Counted from the first letter of the stretch, positions 1 to 10,447 are shown. The stretch is 64,000 bases of DNA from Lysinibacillus sp. FSL M8-0337 (GCF_038593855.1 NZ_CP151996.1:1550001-1614000), one strand, 5' to 3'. The notes: generated from the sequence alone by a model not told the origin. Numbers and translations are program-made.

Positions 1-190
1 AATTGAAACGCCGATGTTTGCGTCGCTAGCTGAACCAGCTCGTACAGCACTAGCAACTATGACACCGTTTCCTAAACGTCTTGGCAAACCATCCGAATAT
101 GCACTGCTTGTAGAAAGTATCATTCATAATGTTATGCTTAATGGCGAGGTCATTCGCCTTGATGGTGCGATACGAATGCAACCGAAATAA
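1..190 (+). CDS. Short-chain dehydrogenase, C-terminal fragment (3-hydroxyacyl-CoA dehydrogenase type)
   Basis: Only the last 62 codons lie in the window (frame 2, stop TAA at 188-190). The visible C-terminus ends with [14 protein letters not shown] followed by QPK. This is characteristic of short-chain dehydrogenases of the 3-hydroxyacyl-CoA / HSD17B10 type, which use NAD and act on beta-oxidation intermediates or 2-methyl-3-hydroxybutyryl-CoA. The upstream FETPM-like part ([11 protein letters not shown]) fits the substrate-lid region of that family. The Rossmann motif and the catalytic Ser-Tyr-Lys lie outside the window. The acyl-CoA ligase gene follows on the same strand 125 bp later, which fits a fatty-acid or branched-acid catabolic operon. 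The family call is fairly sure; substrate is inference. Confidence 0.7.
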   Translation, partial: IETPMFASLAEPARTALATMTPFPKRLGKPSEYALLVESIIHNVMLNGEVIRLDGAIRMQPK

Positions 191-315
191 AAAAATTTAA
201 GTACTTATGATGTAAAAAGAATAGTCGTCGATAAAAACGAATGTTTTGTAGCAGCGGTCAGCTTCGGTTTAATTAGGGCGTGATAAACGTCAGGATAATG
301 AAAGGGAGCGATGTT

Positions 316-1941
316 ATGCATATGATGGATACACCTTTACTACTGACAAGTTTTTTAAGTCGGGCAGAACGATTCTTTCATGCGAAAAAAATCTATTCGC
401 GTACAAGCCCTACAATGACTCATGAGTTTACTTATAAAGAGTTTGCTATTCGTACTCGTAAATTAGCGGATGCTTTAACGACACTTGGCATGGACCGAGG
501 GATAAAAGTTGGCACTTTTGCTTGGAATCATCATCGTCACTTAGAGGCCTATTTTGCCGTACCGTGTGCTGGTGCAGTACTGCATATGATTAATATTCGC
601 TTGGCGCCTGAGCATATCGTGTATGTGATAAATCATGCAGAAGATGAAATTTTGCTTATTGATGAAAATCTAGTACCTGTTATTGCACCAATCGTGTCCC
701 AGCTTAAAACGGTGAAGCATTTTATCGTGATGGGGGATGCAGTTGAATTGCAAAACTCGCCACTACCCAATGTACTTTCCTATGAAGAACTACTTGCAGA
801 GGCAAATGGTGATTTTGAATTTCCAGATGATATAGAGGAGAATGCGCCTGCTGGCATGTGCTATACAAGTGCAACAACAGGCATGCCAAAGGGTGTTGTC
901 TATACACATCGGAGCATTGTTCTTCATAGCATTACAGCTGGGCTGTCTGATAGCATCGCTATATGTGAACGTGATGTCGTGTTACCGGTCGTCCCAATGT
1001 TTCATGCCAATGCTTGGGGTTTACCGTTTGCTAGTGTGTTATTTGGGGCTACTCAAGTACTACCTGGACCGATGTTTACACCACAGCTATTAGCCGATTT
1101 AATTGAACAGTATAAAGTAACATTAACAGCAGGCGTTCCAACGATTTGGCTTGGTGTGTTACAAGCGCAACGTCAACAACCACGTGATTTATCGTCGTTA
1201 CGTTCCATTATTTGTGGTGGCTCCGCATCGCCCATTGGTCTTGTGCGTGGTTTTGAAGAAGAACAAAAAATTCCGTATTTCACGGGCTACGGAATGACCG
1301 AGACATCACCGCTTGTTAGCTTATCGACGTACTTATCACATATGGAACACTATACGACAGATGAAAAGATGCACGTTCGCACAACGCAAGGGATTACGAT
1401 GCCACTTCTTGATATGCGAATCGTTAATGAACATGGTGAGGTACCATGGGACGGCAAGACGATGGGGGAAATTACAATTAGAGGCCCTTGGATTGCTAGT
1501 GAATATTATAAAGACGAGCGCACGGCAGAAGCTTTTAAAGATGGGTGGCTATATACTGGAGATATTGCGGTGATGACCCCTGACGGCTATATTAAAATTA
1601 CAGATCGTACAAAAGATTTGATTAAGAGTGGTGGGGAATGGATTTCATCTGTGGAGCTTGAAAATGCATTAATGACACATCCGAAAGTGTTTGAAGCGGC
1701 AGTGGTGGCCATTCCACATGAGAAATGGTTGGAACGTCCGCTGGCATGTGTCGTTCCTAAGCCTGAATATAAAGATTCCATTACGAAGGAGGAACTGCTC
1801 GATAGTTTGCGAGCACAGTTCCATAAAACGTGGATTCCCGATGATGTTGTTTTTTTAGATGAAGTGCCGAAAACATCCGTTGGCAAATTTATGAAAGCTA
1901 AGTTAAGGGAAAATTTAAAAGATTATCGTGTGAAAATTTAA
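316..1941 (+). CDS. AMP-forming acyl-CoA synthetase (fatty-acid--CoA ligase)
   Basis: Activates a carboxylic acid, probably a medium- or long-chain fatty acid, to its CoA thioester via an acyl-adenylate. About 541 residues, the usual size for AlkK/FadD-type enzymes. ANL-family motifs appear in order: the P-loop TSATTGMPKGVVYTHRS near residues 183-200, YGMTETSP near 325, GWLYTGDIAVMTPDGY near 411-426, and the C-terminal catalytic lysine in KTSVGKFMKAKLR near 519-531. I chose ATG 316 because AAAGGGAG (301-308) sits 7 nt upstream; an in-frame GTG at 280 would add 12 residues with a poor ribosome binding site. It follows a short-chain dehydrogenase on the same strand, suggesting joint use in acyl-CoA degradation. 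The exact chain-length preference cannot be read from sequence. Confidence 0.88.
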   Translation: MHMMDTPLLLTSFLSRAERFFHAKKIYSRTSPTMTHEFTYKEFAIRTRKLADALTTLGMDRGIKVGTFAWNHHRHLEAYFAVPCAGAVLHMINIRLAPEHIVYVINHAEDEILLIDENLVPVIAPIVSQLKTVKHFIVMGDAVELQNSPLPNVLSYEELLAEANGDFEFPDDIEENAPAGMCYTSATTGMPKGVVYTHRSIVLHSITAGLSDSIAICERDVVLPVVPMFHANAWGLPFASVLFGATQVLPGPMFTPQLLADLIEQYKVTLTAGVPTIWLGVLQAQRQQPRDLSSLRSIICGGSASPIGLVRGFEEEQKIPYFTGYGMTETSPLVSLSTYLSHMEHYTTDEKMHVRTTQGITMPLLDMRIVNEHGEVPWDGKTMGEITIRGPWIASEYYKDERTAEAFKDGWLYTGDIAVMTPDGYIKITDRTKDLIKSGGEWISSVELENALMTHPKVFEAAVVAIPHEKWLERPLACVVPKPEYKDSITKEELLDSLRAQFHKTWIPDDVVFLDEVPKTSVGKFMKAKLRENLKDYRVKI

Positions 1942-1967
1942 CAGTTATATTAATATGGTAATAGACT

Positions 1968-2270
1968 GGAGCTGGGACATAACTCAAAAAATTTAAGAAA
2001 CAGACGAAAGGTGTTCATAATTTTTTGCTATATGGAGAACTTAGCTATTCTTGCTTTTGCAATAAAAAAATTAGAAGTGTGCACTAGTTGTTGGTAGCGG
2101 AGGTGGTGACTCCTGCTCAGAACAGCACATAATGTAAGACGCAACAGACCGAGCGTTAGCGAGGGTTGCGGCTTACGGTGTGCCGCGGAAAGCACCGCCG
2201 TAGCGGACAACAACGGCATAGCAAAAAAGTGTTGGATTGATTGCAGTCAATCTAACACTTTTTCTCTTTT
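1968..2270 (+). repeat. Dispersed ~300-bp MITE-like repeat, copy A
   Basis: This non-coding block is similar over nearly its whole length to the reverse complement of 23178-23490. Shared landmarks include a left end reading GCTGGGACATAA, TTAGCTATTCTTGCTTTTGC, CACTAGTTGTTGGTAGCGG, GAACAGCACATAATGTAAGA, GAGGGTTGCGGCTTAC and AACAACGGCATAGCAAAAAA. It closes with a hairpin in which GTGTTGGATTGATTG pairs with CAATCTAACAC. Copy A keeps the left GGAGCTGGGACATAA terminus but has lost the right terminal repeat that copy B keeps. No coding function is apparent. It separates the acyl-CoA ligase gene from the next small gene. Confidence 0.88.
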
Positions 2271-2458
2271 GATGCCTTTTATTGCATTGGACGCTGTGTT
2301 GAGAGAAAACGCTTGATGTCTATAACAAAAGACGTATGTTTTTCCTCGAACTAATTTTTCATTGTTGCTTAATTAGAAAATGAATGGAGTACACTTAAAA
2401 AAGGAAACTATTTGCTTGTTTTATCGTATAATCTTTATAGATAGGGGGAAGAGAAATT

Positions 2459-2689
2459 ATGGAAATCGCTATTGTTGCTATTATTGGTGGCATAATGGTC
2501 GCTTTGGCTGGAATATTTACTGATGCGCGTACAAAGGGGCAAAAACTTAAATTAAAGACAATCGAACAAGAAGTGGAGTTAGAGAAGCTAAGATTGGAAT
2601 CATATACAAAAGAAACCGAAAAACTGCGACTAGAATTGGAACATTCGAAAGTGCTACTATTAGAAGAGAAGAAAAATACAACGAGGTAA
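2459..2689 (+). CDS. Small membrane-anchored coiled-coil protein, unknown function
   Basis: A 76-residue protein with a strong ribosome binding site (AGGGGGAAG) 7-8 nt upstream of ATG 2459. Residues 1-20 form a single hydrophobic helix (MEIAIVAIIGGIMVALAGIF). The rest, from about residue 24, is highly charged and rich in E, K and L with heptad-like spacing (EQEVELEKLRLESYTKETEK and on), predicting a cytoplasmic coiled coil. I do not recognise the family. It lies between the repeat and cheR, in the place where many Bacillus genomes have ndk. Its size and layout resemble small phage or cell-division helper proteins, but nothing here proves a role. A real gene is likely given the Shine-Dalgarno sequence and composition. 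Confidence 0.6.
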   Translation: MEIAIVAIIGGIMVALAGIFTDARTKGQKLKLKTIEQEVELEKLRLESYTKETEKLRLELEHSKVLLLEEKKNTTR

Positions 2690-2740
2690 CCTTGAATACA
2701 CATGAAAGACTATTTCAGTAAAGGCATTTTTCCGCTATAA

Positions 2741-3544
<804 letters not shown>

Positions 3545-3916
3545 CAAACTATATGATGAAAAGCATTCGTACAGTGAACAAGATGACTGTCACGTACATA
3601 AATTGCCAAGACACTAGACATAGATGATCGTACGCTTTTCGCTTGTCATAAGCAAAAAGCGTATTTTTTTATTAAGTTAACCATTTCACTGCCGATAATT
3701 TCCAGGAGAATGTGTAGCGTTAAGAGTTGGATGTGTTACTAAAAAACCTTCTTTTTTTAAATGAATCGTTCAGAATATTCGCATATAATGTTGTGCTGTC
3801 TATTTGAACGTATTAATGTCAAGGTGGTATGACATTTGTAAAAGGACTGTTTTTTTAGAGAATATATGTTATAGTGAAAAATACATACTTTAGCGAGTTG
3901 AAGGGAGAAAGCGTTT
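3545..3916. other. cheR-aroC intergenic region
   Basis: 372 bp without a recognisable gene. It contains one terminator-like hairpin at 3631-3670. A TATAGT at 3870-3875 could be a -10 box for the aro operon, but no convincing -35 sits 17 nt upstream. I looked for T-box (tRNA-responsive) signatures ahead of aroC and saw none. Confidence 0.5.
3631..3670 (+). terminator. Rho-independent terminator after cheR
   Basis: Arms TACGCTTTTCGCTT and AAGCAAAAAGCGTA pair around a GTCAT loop with one bulge, followed by a run of seven T. It probably ends the cheR transcript and separates it from the aro operon. Confidence 0.7.
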
Positions 3917-5098
3917 ATGCGTTACTTAACAGCAGGAGAATCACACGGACCGCAATTAACAACGATAATTGAGGGTTTACCGTCACTTTTACCAATTACA
4001 GCAGAGAAAATTAATCATGATTTAAAACGTCGTCAAGGAGGGCATGGCCGCGGTCGCCGTATGCAAATTGAGACGGATACAGTAGAAATAGTAGGTGGTG
4101 TGCGCCACGGACAAACGCTTGGCTCTCCTGTCGCGCTTGTTGTCACAAATGATGACTGGAAGCATTGGACAAAAATTATGGGGGCAGAACCATTAGCAGA
4201 AGATATCAATCCAGAAGATATAAAACGTCAGATTTCACGTCCGCGTCCTGGTCATGCAGATTTAGTAGGCGGTATGAAATATGGGCATCGCGATTTACGC
4301 AATGTTTTAGAGCGTTCTTCTGCGCGTGAAACAACTGTCCGCGTCGCTGTTGGTGCCGTTGCTAAAGCATTATTAAATGAGCTTGGTATATCAATTGTGT
4401 CACATGTTACAGAAATCGTAGGCATTAAGGCAGACACTTCTGTAATTGAAGGGAAATCAGCAGCAGAAATTCGTACAATTGTTGAAGCAGATCCATGTTA
4501 CTGTGTAGACCCTGTTGCTTCTGCAAAAATGGTGGAGGCAATCGATGAAGCGAAAAAAGCAGGTGACTCTATCGGTGGTGTTGTTGAAGTAATTGTTGAG
4601 GGTATGCCAGCTGGTATTGGCTCTTATGTGCATTACGATCGCAAGCTTGATGCGAAATTAGCGGCCGCTATGTTATCAATTAATGCCTTTAAAGGTGTTG
4701 AATTTGGTATTGGTTTTGAAATGGCTCGTCGCAAAGGTTCAGAAGTACATGACGAAATTATTTGGTCAGAAGAAGAAGGGTATACACGTGCAACGAATCG
4801 ACTGGGTGGCTTAGAAGGCGGTATGTCAACAGGTATGCCAATTGTCGTTCGCGGTGTTATGAAGCCTATTCCAACGCTATATAAACCTTTGCAAAGTGTT
4901 GATATTGAAACAAAAGAACCGTTTAAAGCAAGCGTTGAACGTTCTGATAGCTGTGCAGTACCGGCGGCATCAGTTGTTGCTGAACATGTTATTGCCTGGG
5001 AAATAGCAAGTGCGATTATGGAACAATTCCACGGAGATCAATTGCCACAACTACAAGCTCAAATTGAAGAACAACGCCGTTACGCAAAGGAGTTTTGA
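3917..5098 (+). CDS. aroC: Chorismate synthase
   Basis: Catalyses the last shikimate-pathway step, 5-enolpyruvylshikimate-3-phosphate to chorismate, using reduced FMN. 393 residues, the usual Firmicute length. Family signatures: start [29 protein letters not shown] near 36-50, [20 protein letters not shown] near 111-130 and [17 protein letters not shown] near 344-360. The ribosome binding site AAGGGAG precedes ATG 3917. It is the first gene of aroC-aroB-aroH-hisC-tyrA, with aroB starting 3 nt after its stop. In B. subtilis the same gene is called aroF. No attenuator is visible upstream, so regulation cannot be read from sequence. Confidence 0.97.
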   Translation: MRYLTAGESHGPQLTTIIEGLPSLLPITAEKINHDLKRRQGGHGRGRRMQIETDTVEIVGGVRHGQTLGSPVALVVTNDDWKHWTKIMGAEPLAEDINPEDIKRQISRPRPGHADLVGGMKYGHRDLRNVLERSSARETTVRVAVGAVAKALLNELGISIVSHVTEIVGIKADTSVIEGKSAAEIRTIVEADPCYCVDPVASAKMVEAIDEAKKAGDSIGGVVEVIVEGMPAGIGSYVHYDRKLDAKLAAAMLSINAFKGVEFGIGFEMARRKGSEVHDEIIWSEEEGYTRATNRLGGLEGGMSTGMPIVVRGVMKPIPTLYKPLQSVDIETKEPFKASVERSDSCAVPAASVVAEHVIAWEIASAIMEQFHGDQLPQLQAQIEEQRRYAKEF

Positions 5099-5101
5099 TA
5101 T

Positions 5102-6193
5102 ATGCGTGTACCAGTAGCGACAACATCACATCAGTATGAAGTAGTGCTTGGGCATAATTTTTTAGCTGAAGCAGTCAAAACATTTGACGATAAACTGCAA
5201 AAAGCAGATAAACTCATTGTTTTTACAGATGCCAATGTGTGGGCTGCCCAAGGGGAATATTTTAAGGGCCATTTCCCATATGACTTTGAGGTCTTTGTGC
5301 TACCGGGTGGTGAAGCTTGTAAAACGTTTGAACAATACAATGCAGCACAAACTTTCTTACTTGAACAAAAATGTTCACGAAAATCATTTATTTTTGCATT
5401 TGGTGGCGGGGCAGTTGGCGATTTAACAGGCTTTGTTGCAGCTACCTATATGCGAGGAGTACCGTTTATTCAAATCCCAACGACGATTTTAGCACATGAC
5501 TCAGCCGTTGGAGGTAAAACAGCCATCAATCATCCACTAGGCAAAAATATGATTGGTGCTTTCTACCAGCCTGAAGGGGTCATATTCGATACGGCCTTTA
5601 TTGAGAGTTTACCTGAGCGAGAGGTGCGTTCGGGGACAGCTGAAGTCATTAAACACGCAATGATATCAAATGCTTCCTGGCTACAGCAATTAATGGCGGC
5701 TGAATCAGTTATTCATTTTAGTACAACGGAATTGGCTCAACAGCTAAAGGCGGGCATTGAAGTAAAGGCGAAAATTGTATCCGAGGATGAAACGGAGCAA
5801 TCTGTGCGCAAATATTTAAACTTAGGTCATACATATGGCCATGCCATTGAAGCAGCAGCAGGTTATGGGAAAGTCGCACACGGTGAGGCAGTGATGATTG
5901 GTCTTGTGTATTGTCTTTTACTTAGTGAGCGATATGGTAAGCTAAATCGTGACTTTACAACAGCATTTTTACATTTTGCTGTAAAAAATGGCTATCCTTT
6001 TGAAGCGGTGAATGATTATTCATTTGAACAGTTAACAACGTATTTATTAAAAGATAAAAAAGCGGAATATGGCGTACTACAATTTGTTTTACTAGAAGAA
6101 ATTGGGAAACCTTTTGTGCGACCAATTGAGTTAGCAGAATGCAAAGAGATAGATGCTGAATTCCGCCAATTATTAGCGGAGGTGCTTGGATGA
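5102..6193 (+). CDS. aroB: 3-dehydroquinate synthase
   Basis: Converts DAHP to 3-dehydroquinate, the second shikimate-pathway step, with NAD and a divalent metal. 363 residues. The NAD-binding and active-site stretch GGGAVGDLTGFVAATYMRGV is near 101-120, followed by PTTILAHDSAVGGKTAIN. Metal ligands are the Glu of SGTAEVIKHAMI and the His residues of NLGHTYGHAIE and VAHGEAVMIG. It starts 3 nt after aroC and its last 4 nt overlap aroH, so translation is coupled. A GAGT-type Shine-Dalgarno sequence (AAGGAGTT) lies within the end of aroC. Confidence 0.97.
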   Translation: MRVPVATTSHQYEVVLGHNFLAEAVKTFDDKLQKADKLIVFTDANVWAAQGEYFKGHFPYDFEVFVLPGGEACKTFEQYNAAQTFLLEQKCSRKSFIFAFGGGAVGDLTGFVAATYMRGVPFIQIPTTILAHDSAVGGKTAINHPLGKNMIGAFYQPEGVIFDTAFIESLPEREVRSGTAEVIKHAMISNASWLQQLMAAESVIHFSTTELAQQLKAGIEVKAKIVSEDETEQSVRKYLNLGHTYGHAIEAAAGYGKVAHGEAVMIGLVYCLLLSERYGKLNRDFTTAFLHFAVKNGYPFEAVNDYSFEQLTTYLLKDKKAEYGVLQFVLLEEIGKPFVRPIELAECKEIDAEFRQLLAEVLG

Positions 6194-6558
6194 TTCGTGG
6201 ATTAAGAGGCGCAATTACAATTGAATTGGACAAGCCAGAGTTTGTTTGGGATGAGACAGCTAGATTAGTACGTGAAGTAGTGGCAGCAAACGATGTTACA
6301 GTAGAGGATATTGCTTCTATTGTCATTTCGACAACGCCAGATATTACATCAGCGTTTCCAGCGCGTGCTGTAAGATTAATGGAAGGTTGGCAGTATGTGC
6401 CTGTTATGTGTATGCATGAAATGGACGTGCCTGGAGCTCTGCCATTATGTATTCGTGTGTTAATTCATGCGAATGTAGAAATGGCGCAAAAAGATGTAAA
6501 GCATATTTATTTAAATGATGCAATCAAATTAAGACCAGATTTAGCCCAAGCTAAATAA
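6190..6558 (+). CDS. aroH: Chorismate mutase, AroH class
   Basis: Rearranges chorismate to prephenate, the committed step to phenylalanine and tyrosine. 122 residues, matching the small trimeric monofunctional Bacillus AroH. The start MIRGLRGAITIE carries the conserved active-site arginine (Arg6). The conserved C-terminal block IYLNDAIKLRPDL is present. The ATG overlaps the aroB stop by 4 nt, and GGAGGTGCTTGG supplies the ribosome binding site. In B. subtilis trpEDCFBA lies directly after aroH; here hisC follows after 10 nt, so the tryptophan genes are absent from this spot. Confidence 0.95.
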   Translation: MIRGLRGAITIELDKPEFVWDETARLVREVVAANDVTVEDIASIVISTTPDITSAFPARAVRLMEGWQYVPVMCMHEMDVPGALPLCIRVLIHANVEMAQKDVKHIYLNDAIKLRPDLAQAK

Positions 6559-6577
6559 TTAAGAGGAGATGTTTGAG

Positions 6578-7678
6578 ATGAAATGGAAACAACAATTGGA
6601 CGGTATGCAAGCATATAAGCCAGGTAAACCAATTGAAGAAGTACAACGTGAATTTGGCTTACAAGAAGTCGTAAAGTTAGCATCAAATGAAAACCCATTT
6701 GGTTGCTCCCCTAAGGTAACAGCATATTTACACAATAGTGCAGTAAACCATGCATTATATCCAGACGGCTATGCGCAAAACTTACGTACAACTGTAGCAA
6801 ATCATGTAGGTGTCAAAGAAACACAGCTTCTTTTTGGCAATGGCTCGGATGATATTATTGCAATTCTTACTCGTGCGCTGTTGTATCCAGGTGTGAATAC
6901 AGTCATGGCAGATCCATCATTCTCACAATATGCTCATAATGCTGAAATTGAAGGCGCGGAAGTTCGTAAAATTTCTTGTATTGATGGCGCACATGACTTG
7001 GACGCTATGGCGGCAGCAATTGATGAAAATACTTCGATTGTGTGGGTATGTAGCCCGAATAATCCAACTGGTGTTGTCATTGCAGATACTGATTTACGAG
7101 CGTTTTTAGCGAAAGTACCAAGCGATGTACTGGTCGTGTTAGATGAAGCGTATATCGAATATGTGACACACCCTGGTCATAAAGAAACACTACCATTAAT
7201 TAACGAGTATCCCAATGTACTATTAATGCGCACATTCTCAAAAGCATACGGTCTTGCTTCCTTCCGAGTAGGGTACGCAATTGGTCAACCAGAAGTCATT
7301 GCTAAACTGGATCCAGTGCGTGCACCGTTTAACAATACGATTTTAAGTCAAGCAGTCGCGGCAATTGCAATAAGTGACCAAGACTATATTAAAAATTGCT
7401 GTAAAGCAAATGAAATTGGTAAAAAGCAATATGTTGATTTTTGTGAAAAGCATAATTTGAAATACTACCCATCTGATACGAACTTTATTTTATTTGACAC
7501 GAAAGCTAATAGTGATGTTGTTTTTCAGGAACTTATGAAGCGCGGGTTTATTATTCGCAGTGGGAATGCTTTAGGTGCCCCTGGTTTTATTCGTGTAACA
7601 ATTGGAACTGAAGCGCAAAATGCGGCATTGTTACAGCATCTAGAAGCGGTGTTAAAAGAACAAGGAGTTTTTGCATGA
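6578..7678 (+). CDS. hisC: Histidinol-phosphate / aromatic aminotransferase HisC
   Basis: PLP-dependent class I aminotransferase, 366 residues. It converts imidazole acetol-phosphate to histidinol-phosphate; the Bacillus enzyme of this operon also transaminates prephenate, hydroxyphenylpyruvate or phenylpyruvate, explaining its place here. Motifs: KLASNENPFGCSP near the start, CSPNNPTG near 168, VVLDEAYIEY near 187-196 and the PLP-lysine motif RTFSKAYGLASFRVGYA near 218-234. I chose ATG 6578, with AGAGGAGA 8 nt upstream; an ATG at 6569 overlaps the ribosome binding site itself. The stop overlaps tyrA by 4 nt. No other histidine genes are in the window. Confidence 0.95.
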   Translation: MKWKQQLDGMQAYKPGKPIEEVQREFGLQEVVKLASNENPFGCSPKVTAYLHNSAVNHALYPDGYAQNLRTTVANHVGVKETQLLFGNGSDDIIAILTRALLYPGVNTVMADPSFSQYAHNAEIEGAEVRKISCIDGAHDLDAMAAAIDENTSIVWVCSPNNPTGVVIADTDLRAFLAKVPSDVLVVLDEAYIEYVTHPGHKETLPLINEYPNVLLMRTFSKAYGLASFRVGYAIGQPEVIAKLDPVRAPFNNTILSQAVAAIAISDQDYIKNCCKANEIGKKQYVDFCEKHNLKYYPSDTNFILFDTKANSDVVFQELMKRGFIIRSGNALGAPGFIRVTIGTEAQNAALLQHLEAVLKEQGVFA

Positions 7679-8772
7679 CACGCAAAGTACTCGTAATTGG
7701 TTTAGGCTTAATTGGGGGCTCGATTGCTCTTGCTTTACAAAAAGCACCTGACACAAAAATTATAGGCTATGATATGGACGAAACAACACGTGAACATGCT
7801 AAAACCTTAAATATTGTTCATGATATTGTGACAAATCCACAAGATGTTGCAGCAGAGGTTGATATCATTATTTTTGGGACACCTGTTAACGCTACACTTG
7901 AGTGGATGGAACAATTAAAAACATGGCCGTTAAAAAATAAAGTGATTGTAACAGATACAGGTAGCACGAAAAAAATGATTATGCAAAAAGCTGGAGAGTT
8001 ACGTGAATTAGGCATTACCTTTATCGGTGGACACCCGATGGCAGGGTCTCATAAAAGTGGTGTTTTAGCGGCAAAGGCTCATCTTTTTGAAAATGCGTAC
8101 TATATGTTAACACCACTAGCGGGTGAAGAAATTATTAATATGGCCCAACTTGAAAGTCTATTGAAATTCACACATGCCAAAGTTGTTAGTGTATCTGCAC
8201 GTGAGCACGATCATATGACAGCCGTAGTTAGCCATTTCCCGCATGTTATTGCAGCATCTCTTGTGCATCAATTAGGCGGAGAAAATGGTGAATATCCGAT
8301 GACACGCTCACTGGCAGCAGGGGGCTTCCGTGATGTCACGCGTATTGCATCATCTAATCCGATACTATGGCGTGATATTACACTACAAAATCGTGATGAA
8401 TTAGTAGCCCAGCTTGAGGGGTGGCAATCCGAAATGAATCGTGTGAAGGAGCTTCTACTAAATGGAAGCTCTGCTGATATTGAAAACTATTTTGCAATTG
8501 CTAAGGAGCTCCGTGATGAATTACCAATAAGTGCTGGAGCAATGTTCACGTCGTTTGATTTGTATGTCGATGTTCCTGACTACCCAGGGGTAATTTCTGA
8601 AGTAACAGGCTTACTAGCGGATGAAAAAATTAGTATTACTAATTTACGTATCGTAGAATCTCGCGAGGATGTCTTCGGTATACTTGTCATTAGCCTGCAA
8701 AGTGAAAGTGATCGTGAGCGCGCAGCTGCATGTATTCAACAGCGTGCCAAATTTGAAACATATATTTCATAG
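7675..8772 (+). CDS. tyrA: Prephenate dehydrogenase with ACT domain
   Basis: Oxidatively decarboxylates prephenate to 4-hydroxyphenylpyruvate for tyrosine synthesis, using NAD. 365 residues. The Rossmann motif VIGLGLIGGSIALAL is at residues 7-21, TDTGSTKK near 100 and the catalytic-site HPMAGSHKSGV near 120-130. The C-terminal ~70 residues form an ACT domain (DVPDYPGVISEVTGLLADEK region), where tyrosine feedback inhibition is expected. The ATG overlaps the hisC stop, with AAGGAG upstream. A hairpin after its stop separates it from aroA. Confidence 0.96.
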   Translation: MTRKVLVIGLGLIGGSIALALQKAPDTKIIGYDMDETTREHAKTLNIVHDIVTNPQDVAAEVDIIIFGTPVNATLEWMEQLKTWPLKNKVIVTDTGSTKKMIMQKAGELRELGITFIGGHPMAGSHKSGVLAAKAHLFENAYYMLTPLAGEEIINMAQLESLLKFTHAKVVSVSAREHDHMTAVVSHFPHVIAASLVHQLGGENGEYPMTRSLAAGGFRDVTRIASSNPILWRDITLQNRDELVAQLEGWQSEMNRVKELLLNGSSADIENYFAIAKELRDELPISAGAMFTSFDLYVDVPDYPGVISEVTGLLADEKISITNLRIVESREDVFGILVISLQSESDRERAAACIQQRAKFETYIS

Positions 8773-8817
8773 GAAAGTGCATTCGCGTTAAGAGAGACGT
8801 TGAATTACTAATTAAAA

Positions 8818-8843
8818 GAAAGCGTCGATATATCGGCGCTTTC
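8818..8843 (+). other. Palindromic hairpin between tyrA and aroA
   Basis: GAAAGCGTCGATATATCGGCGCTTTC is a near-perfect 26-bp palindrome with one G-T pair. It lacks a T-run, so it is more likely an mRNA processing or stability element, or a weak terminator, than a strong stop. It sits in the 99-bp gap inside the aromatic operon. Confidence 0.55.
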
Positions 8844-8871
8844 TATCTTCATATGGAGGCGGGAGATAACG

Positions 8872-10161
8872 ATGAGTGAAAAAGTATTACAGTATCATAA
8901 ACCATCATTACAAGGGCACTTAACAATCCCAGGTGATAAATCAGTGTCACATCGTTCAGTTATGTTTGGCGCTATCGCAACAGGGAAAACAACGGTGGAC
9001 GGCTTTTTACTTGGAGAGGATTGTTTAAGCACAATAGATTGCTTCCGCAAGCTTGGTGTCAAGATTGATGTGGACGGTACAAATGTAACAATTGAAAGCG
9101 CAGGAATGGAAGCATGGCAAGAGCCTAGCGAAGTGCTATATACAGGGAACTCCGGTACAACGACTCGCTTAATGCTTGGCATTTTAGCAGGCTCCAACGT
9201 ACATTCTGTAATGACAGGGGATGCATCAATTGGGAAGCGTCCGATGCGACGTGTCATCGATCCACTACGTCAAATGGGTGCTCATATTACGGGACGTGCA
9301 GATGGACAATATACACCGCTTGCCATACAGGGTACAACGCTACAAGCAATAGACTACCAAATGCCTGTGGCGAGTGCACAAGTGAAATCTGCTATTTTAC
9401 TAGCAGGTTTACGTGCGCAAGGTACAACAGTAGTGCGTGAAACGGAAATTTCTCGCGATCATACAGAGCGCATGTTACGTCAATTTGGGGCACAAATAAA
9501 TGTGGAGGAAGGCGTTATCTCATTTGAAGGTGGACAAAAACTATTAGGAACACATGTGTCAGTGCCAGGAGATATTTCATCCGCAGCATTTTTCTTAGTG
9601 GCGGGTGCTATTTGCCAAAATAGTAAAGTTGTTTTAGAAAATGTGGGCATTAACCCAACGCGTGATGGGGTTATTGAAGTGCTTCGAAATATGGGGGCGT
9701 CAATGACGGTAGTGCCAAATGAAGACGATCAATCTGAGCCAACAGCAACTATTACAATTGAAACGTCTACGTTAAAAGGCACAATTATTGAAGGCGATAT
9801 AATTCCACGACTAATCGATGAAATTCCGATTCTTGCACTTTTAGCAACACAAGCACATGGTACAACCATTATTAAAGATGCTGAGGAGCTTAAAGTGAAG
9901 GAGACAGATCGGATTACAGCTGTGGTCGATGAATTACAAAAACTTGGTGCACGTATTGAAGCAACTGAGGATGGCATGGTGATTGAAGGACCAACGCCAT
10001 TACAAGGGGCTAGCTTAAAAACATACGGAGACCACCGTATCGGTATGATGGGCGCTGTGGCAGCGTTAATTACGAATGGTGCAGTGACATTAGATGATGC
10101 GGAATGCATCGCTGTATCCTACCCATCGTTTTTCGAGCATGTTGAGGCTGTAAAGAAATAG
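8872..10161 (+). CDS. aroA: 3-phosphoshikimate 1-carboxyvinyltransferase (EPSP synthase)
   Basis: Joins shikimate-3-phosphate and phosphoenolpyruvate to give EPSP, the substrate of chorismate synthase. 429 residues. Motifs: [20 protein letters not shown] near 20-39, the PEP-binding loop [16 protein letters not shown] near 92-107, [13 protein letters not shown] near 170, and the C-terminal [15 protein letters not shown]. The [11 protein letters not shown] loop is of the Gram-positive class II type rather than the plant/enterobacterial class I type. In B. subtilis this gene is called aroE. The ribosome binding site AGGCGGGAG precedes ATG 8872. Confidence 0.96.
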   Translation: MSEKVLQYHKPSLQGHLTIPGDKSVSHRSVMFGAIATGKTTVDGFLLGEDCLSTIDCFRKLGVKIDVDGTNVTIESAGMEAWQEPSEVLYTGNSGTTTRLMLGILAGSNVHSVMTGDASIGKRPMRRVIDPLRQMGAHITGRADGQYTPLAIQGTTLQAIDYQMPVASAQVKSAILLAGLRAQGTTVVRETEISRDHTERMLRQFGAQINVEEGVISFEGGQKLLGTHVSVPGDISSAAFFLVAGAICQNSKVVLENVGINPTRDGVIEVLRNMGASMTVVPNEDDQSEPTATITIETSTLKGTIIEGDIIPRLIDEIPILALLATQAHGTTIIKDAEELKVKETDRITAVVDELQKLGARIEATEDGMVIEGPTPLQGASLKTYGDHRIGMMGAVAALITNGAVTLDDAECIAVSYPSFFEHVEAVKK

Positions 10162-10363
10162 TCTGCAAATGAATGATTTCATCTATTGTCATTCTTTATT
10201 ATCTAGATTTCTTACATGACAGTTTAGTTGATGTAGCAGTTGGCTGTAATTCCACCAGTTTGTAGTGGGTTGTCGAATAATACAGGCAGTAATATGTACA
10301 AGTATTTTTAATCAAACAAGACAATAGACAAATGCGTCATTCTTTGGGTTGTCTAAAGTCTGG

Positions 10364-10392
10364 ACTCCCCAATCCTTTTGGGGAGTTTTTTC
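10364..10392 (+). terminator. Rho-independent terminator after aroA
   Basis: ACTCCCCAA and TTGGGGAGT form a perfect 9-bp stem with loop TCCTT followed by six T. It ends the aromatic operon. The preceding 200 bp (10162-10363) hold nothing else I recognise. Confidence 0.85.
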
Positions 10393-10447
10393 TTGTTTCG
10401 AAAGAAAATATTTTGTAGCATAAAGATATACAAGAAAGAATAGGTGA

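Noticed and set aside
280-315. Upstream GTG/ATG starts for the acyl-CoA ligase
   Set aside because: The ribosome binding site AAAGGGAG is correctly spaced only for ATG 316.
3545-3916. T-box or other aminoacyl-tRNA sensing leader before aroC
   Set aside because: No AGGGTGGNACCGCG-type T-box sequence or specifier loop was found.
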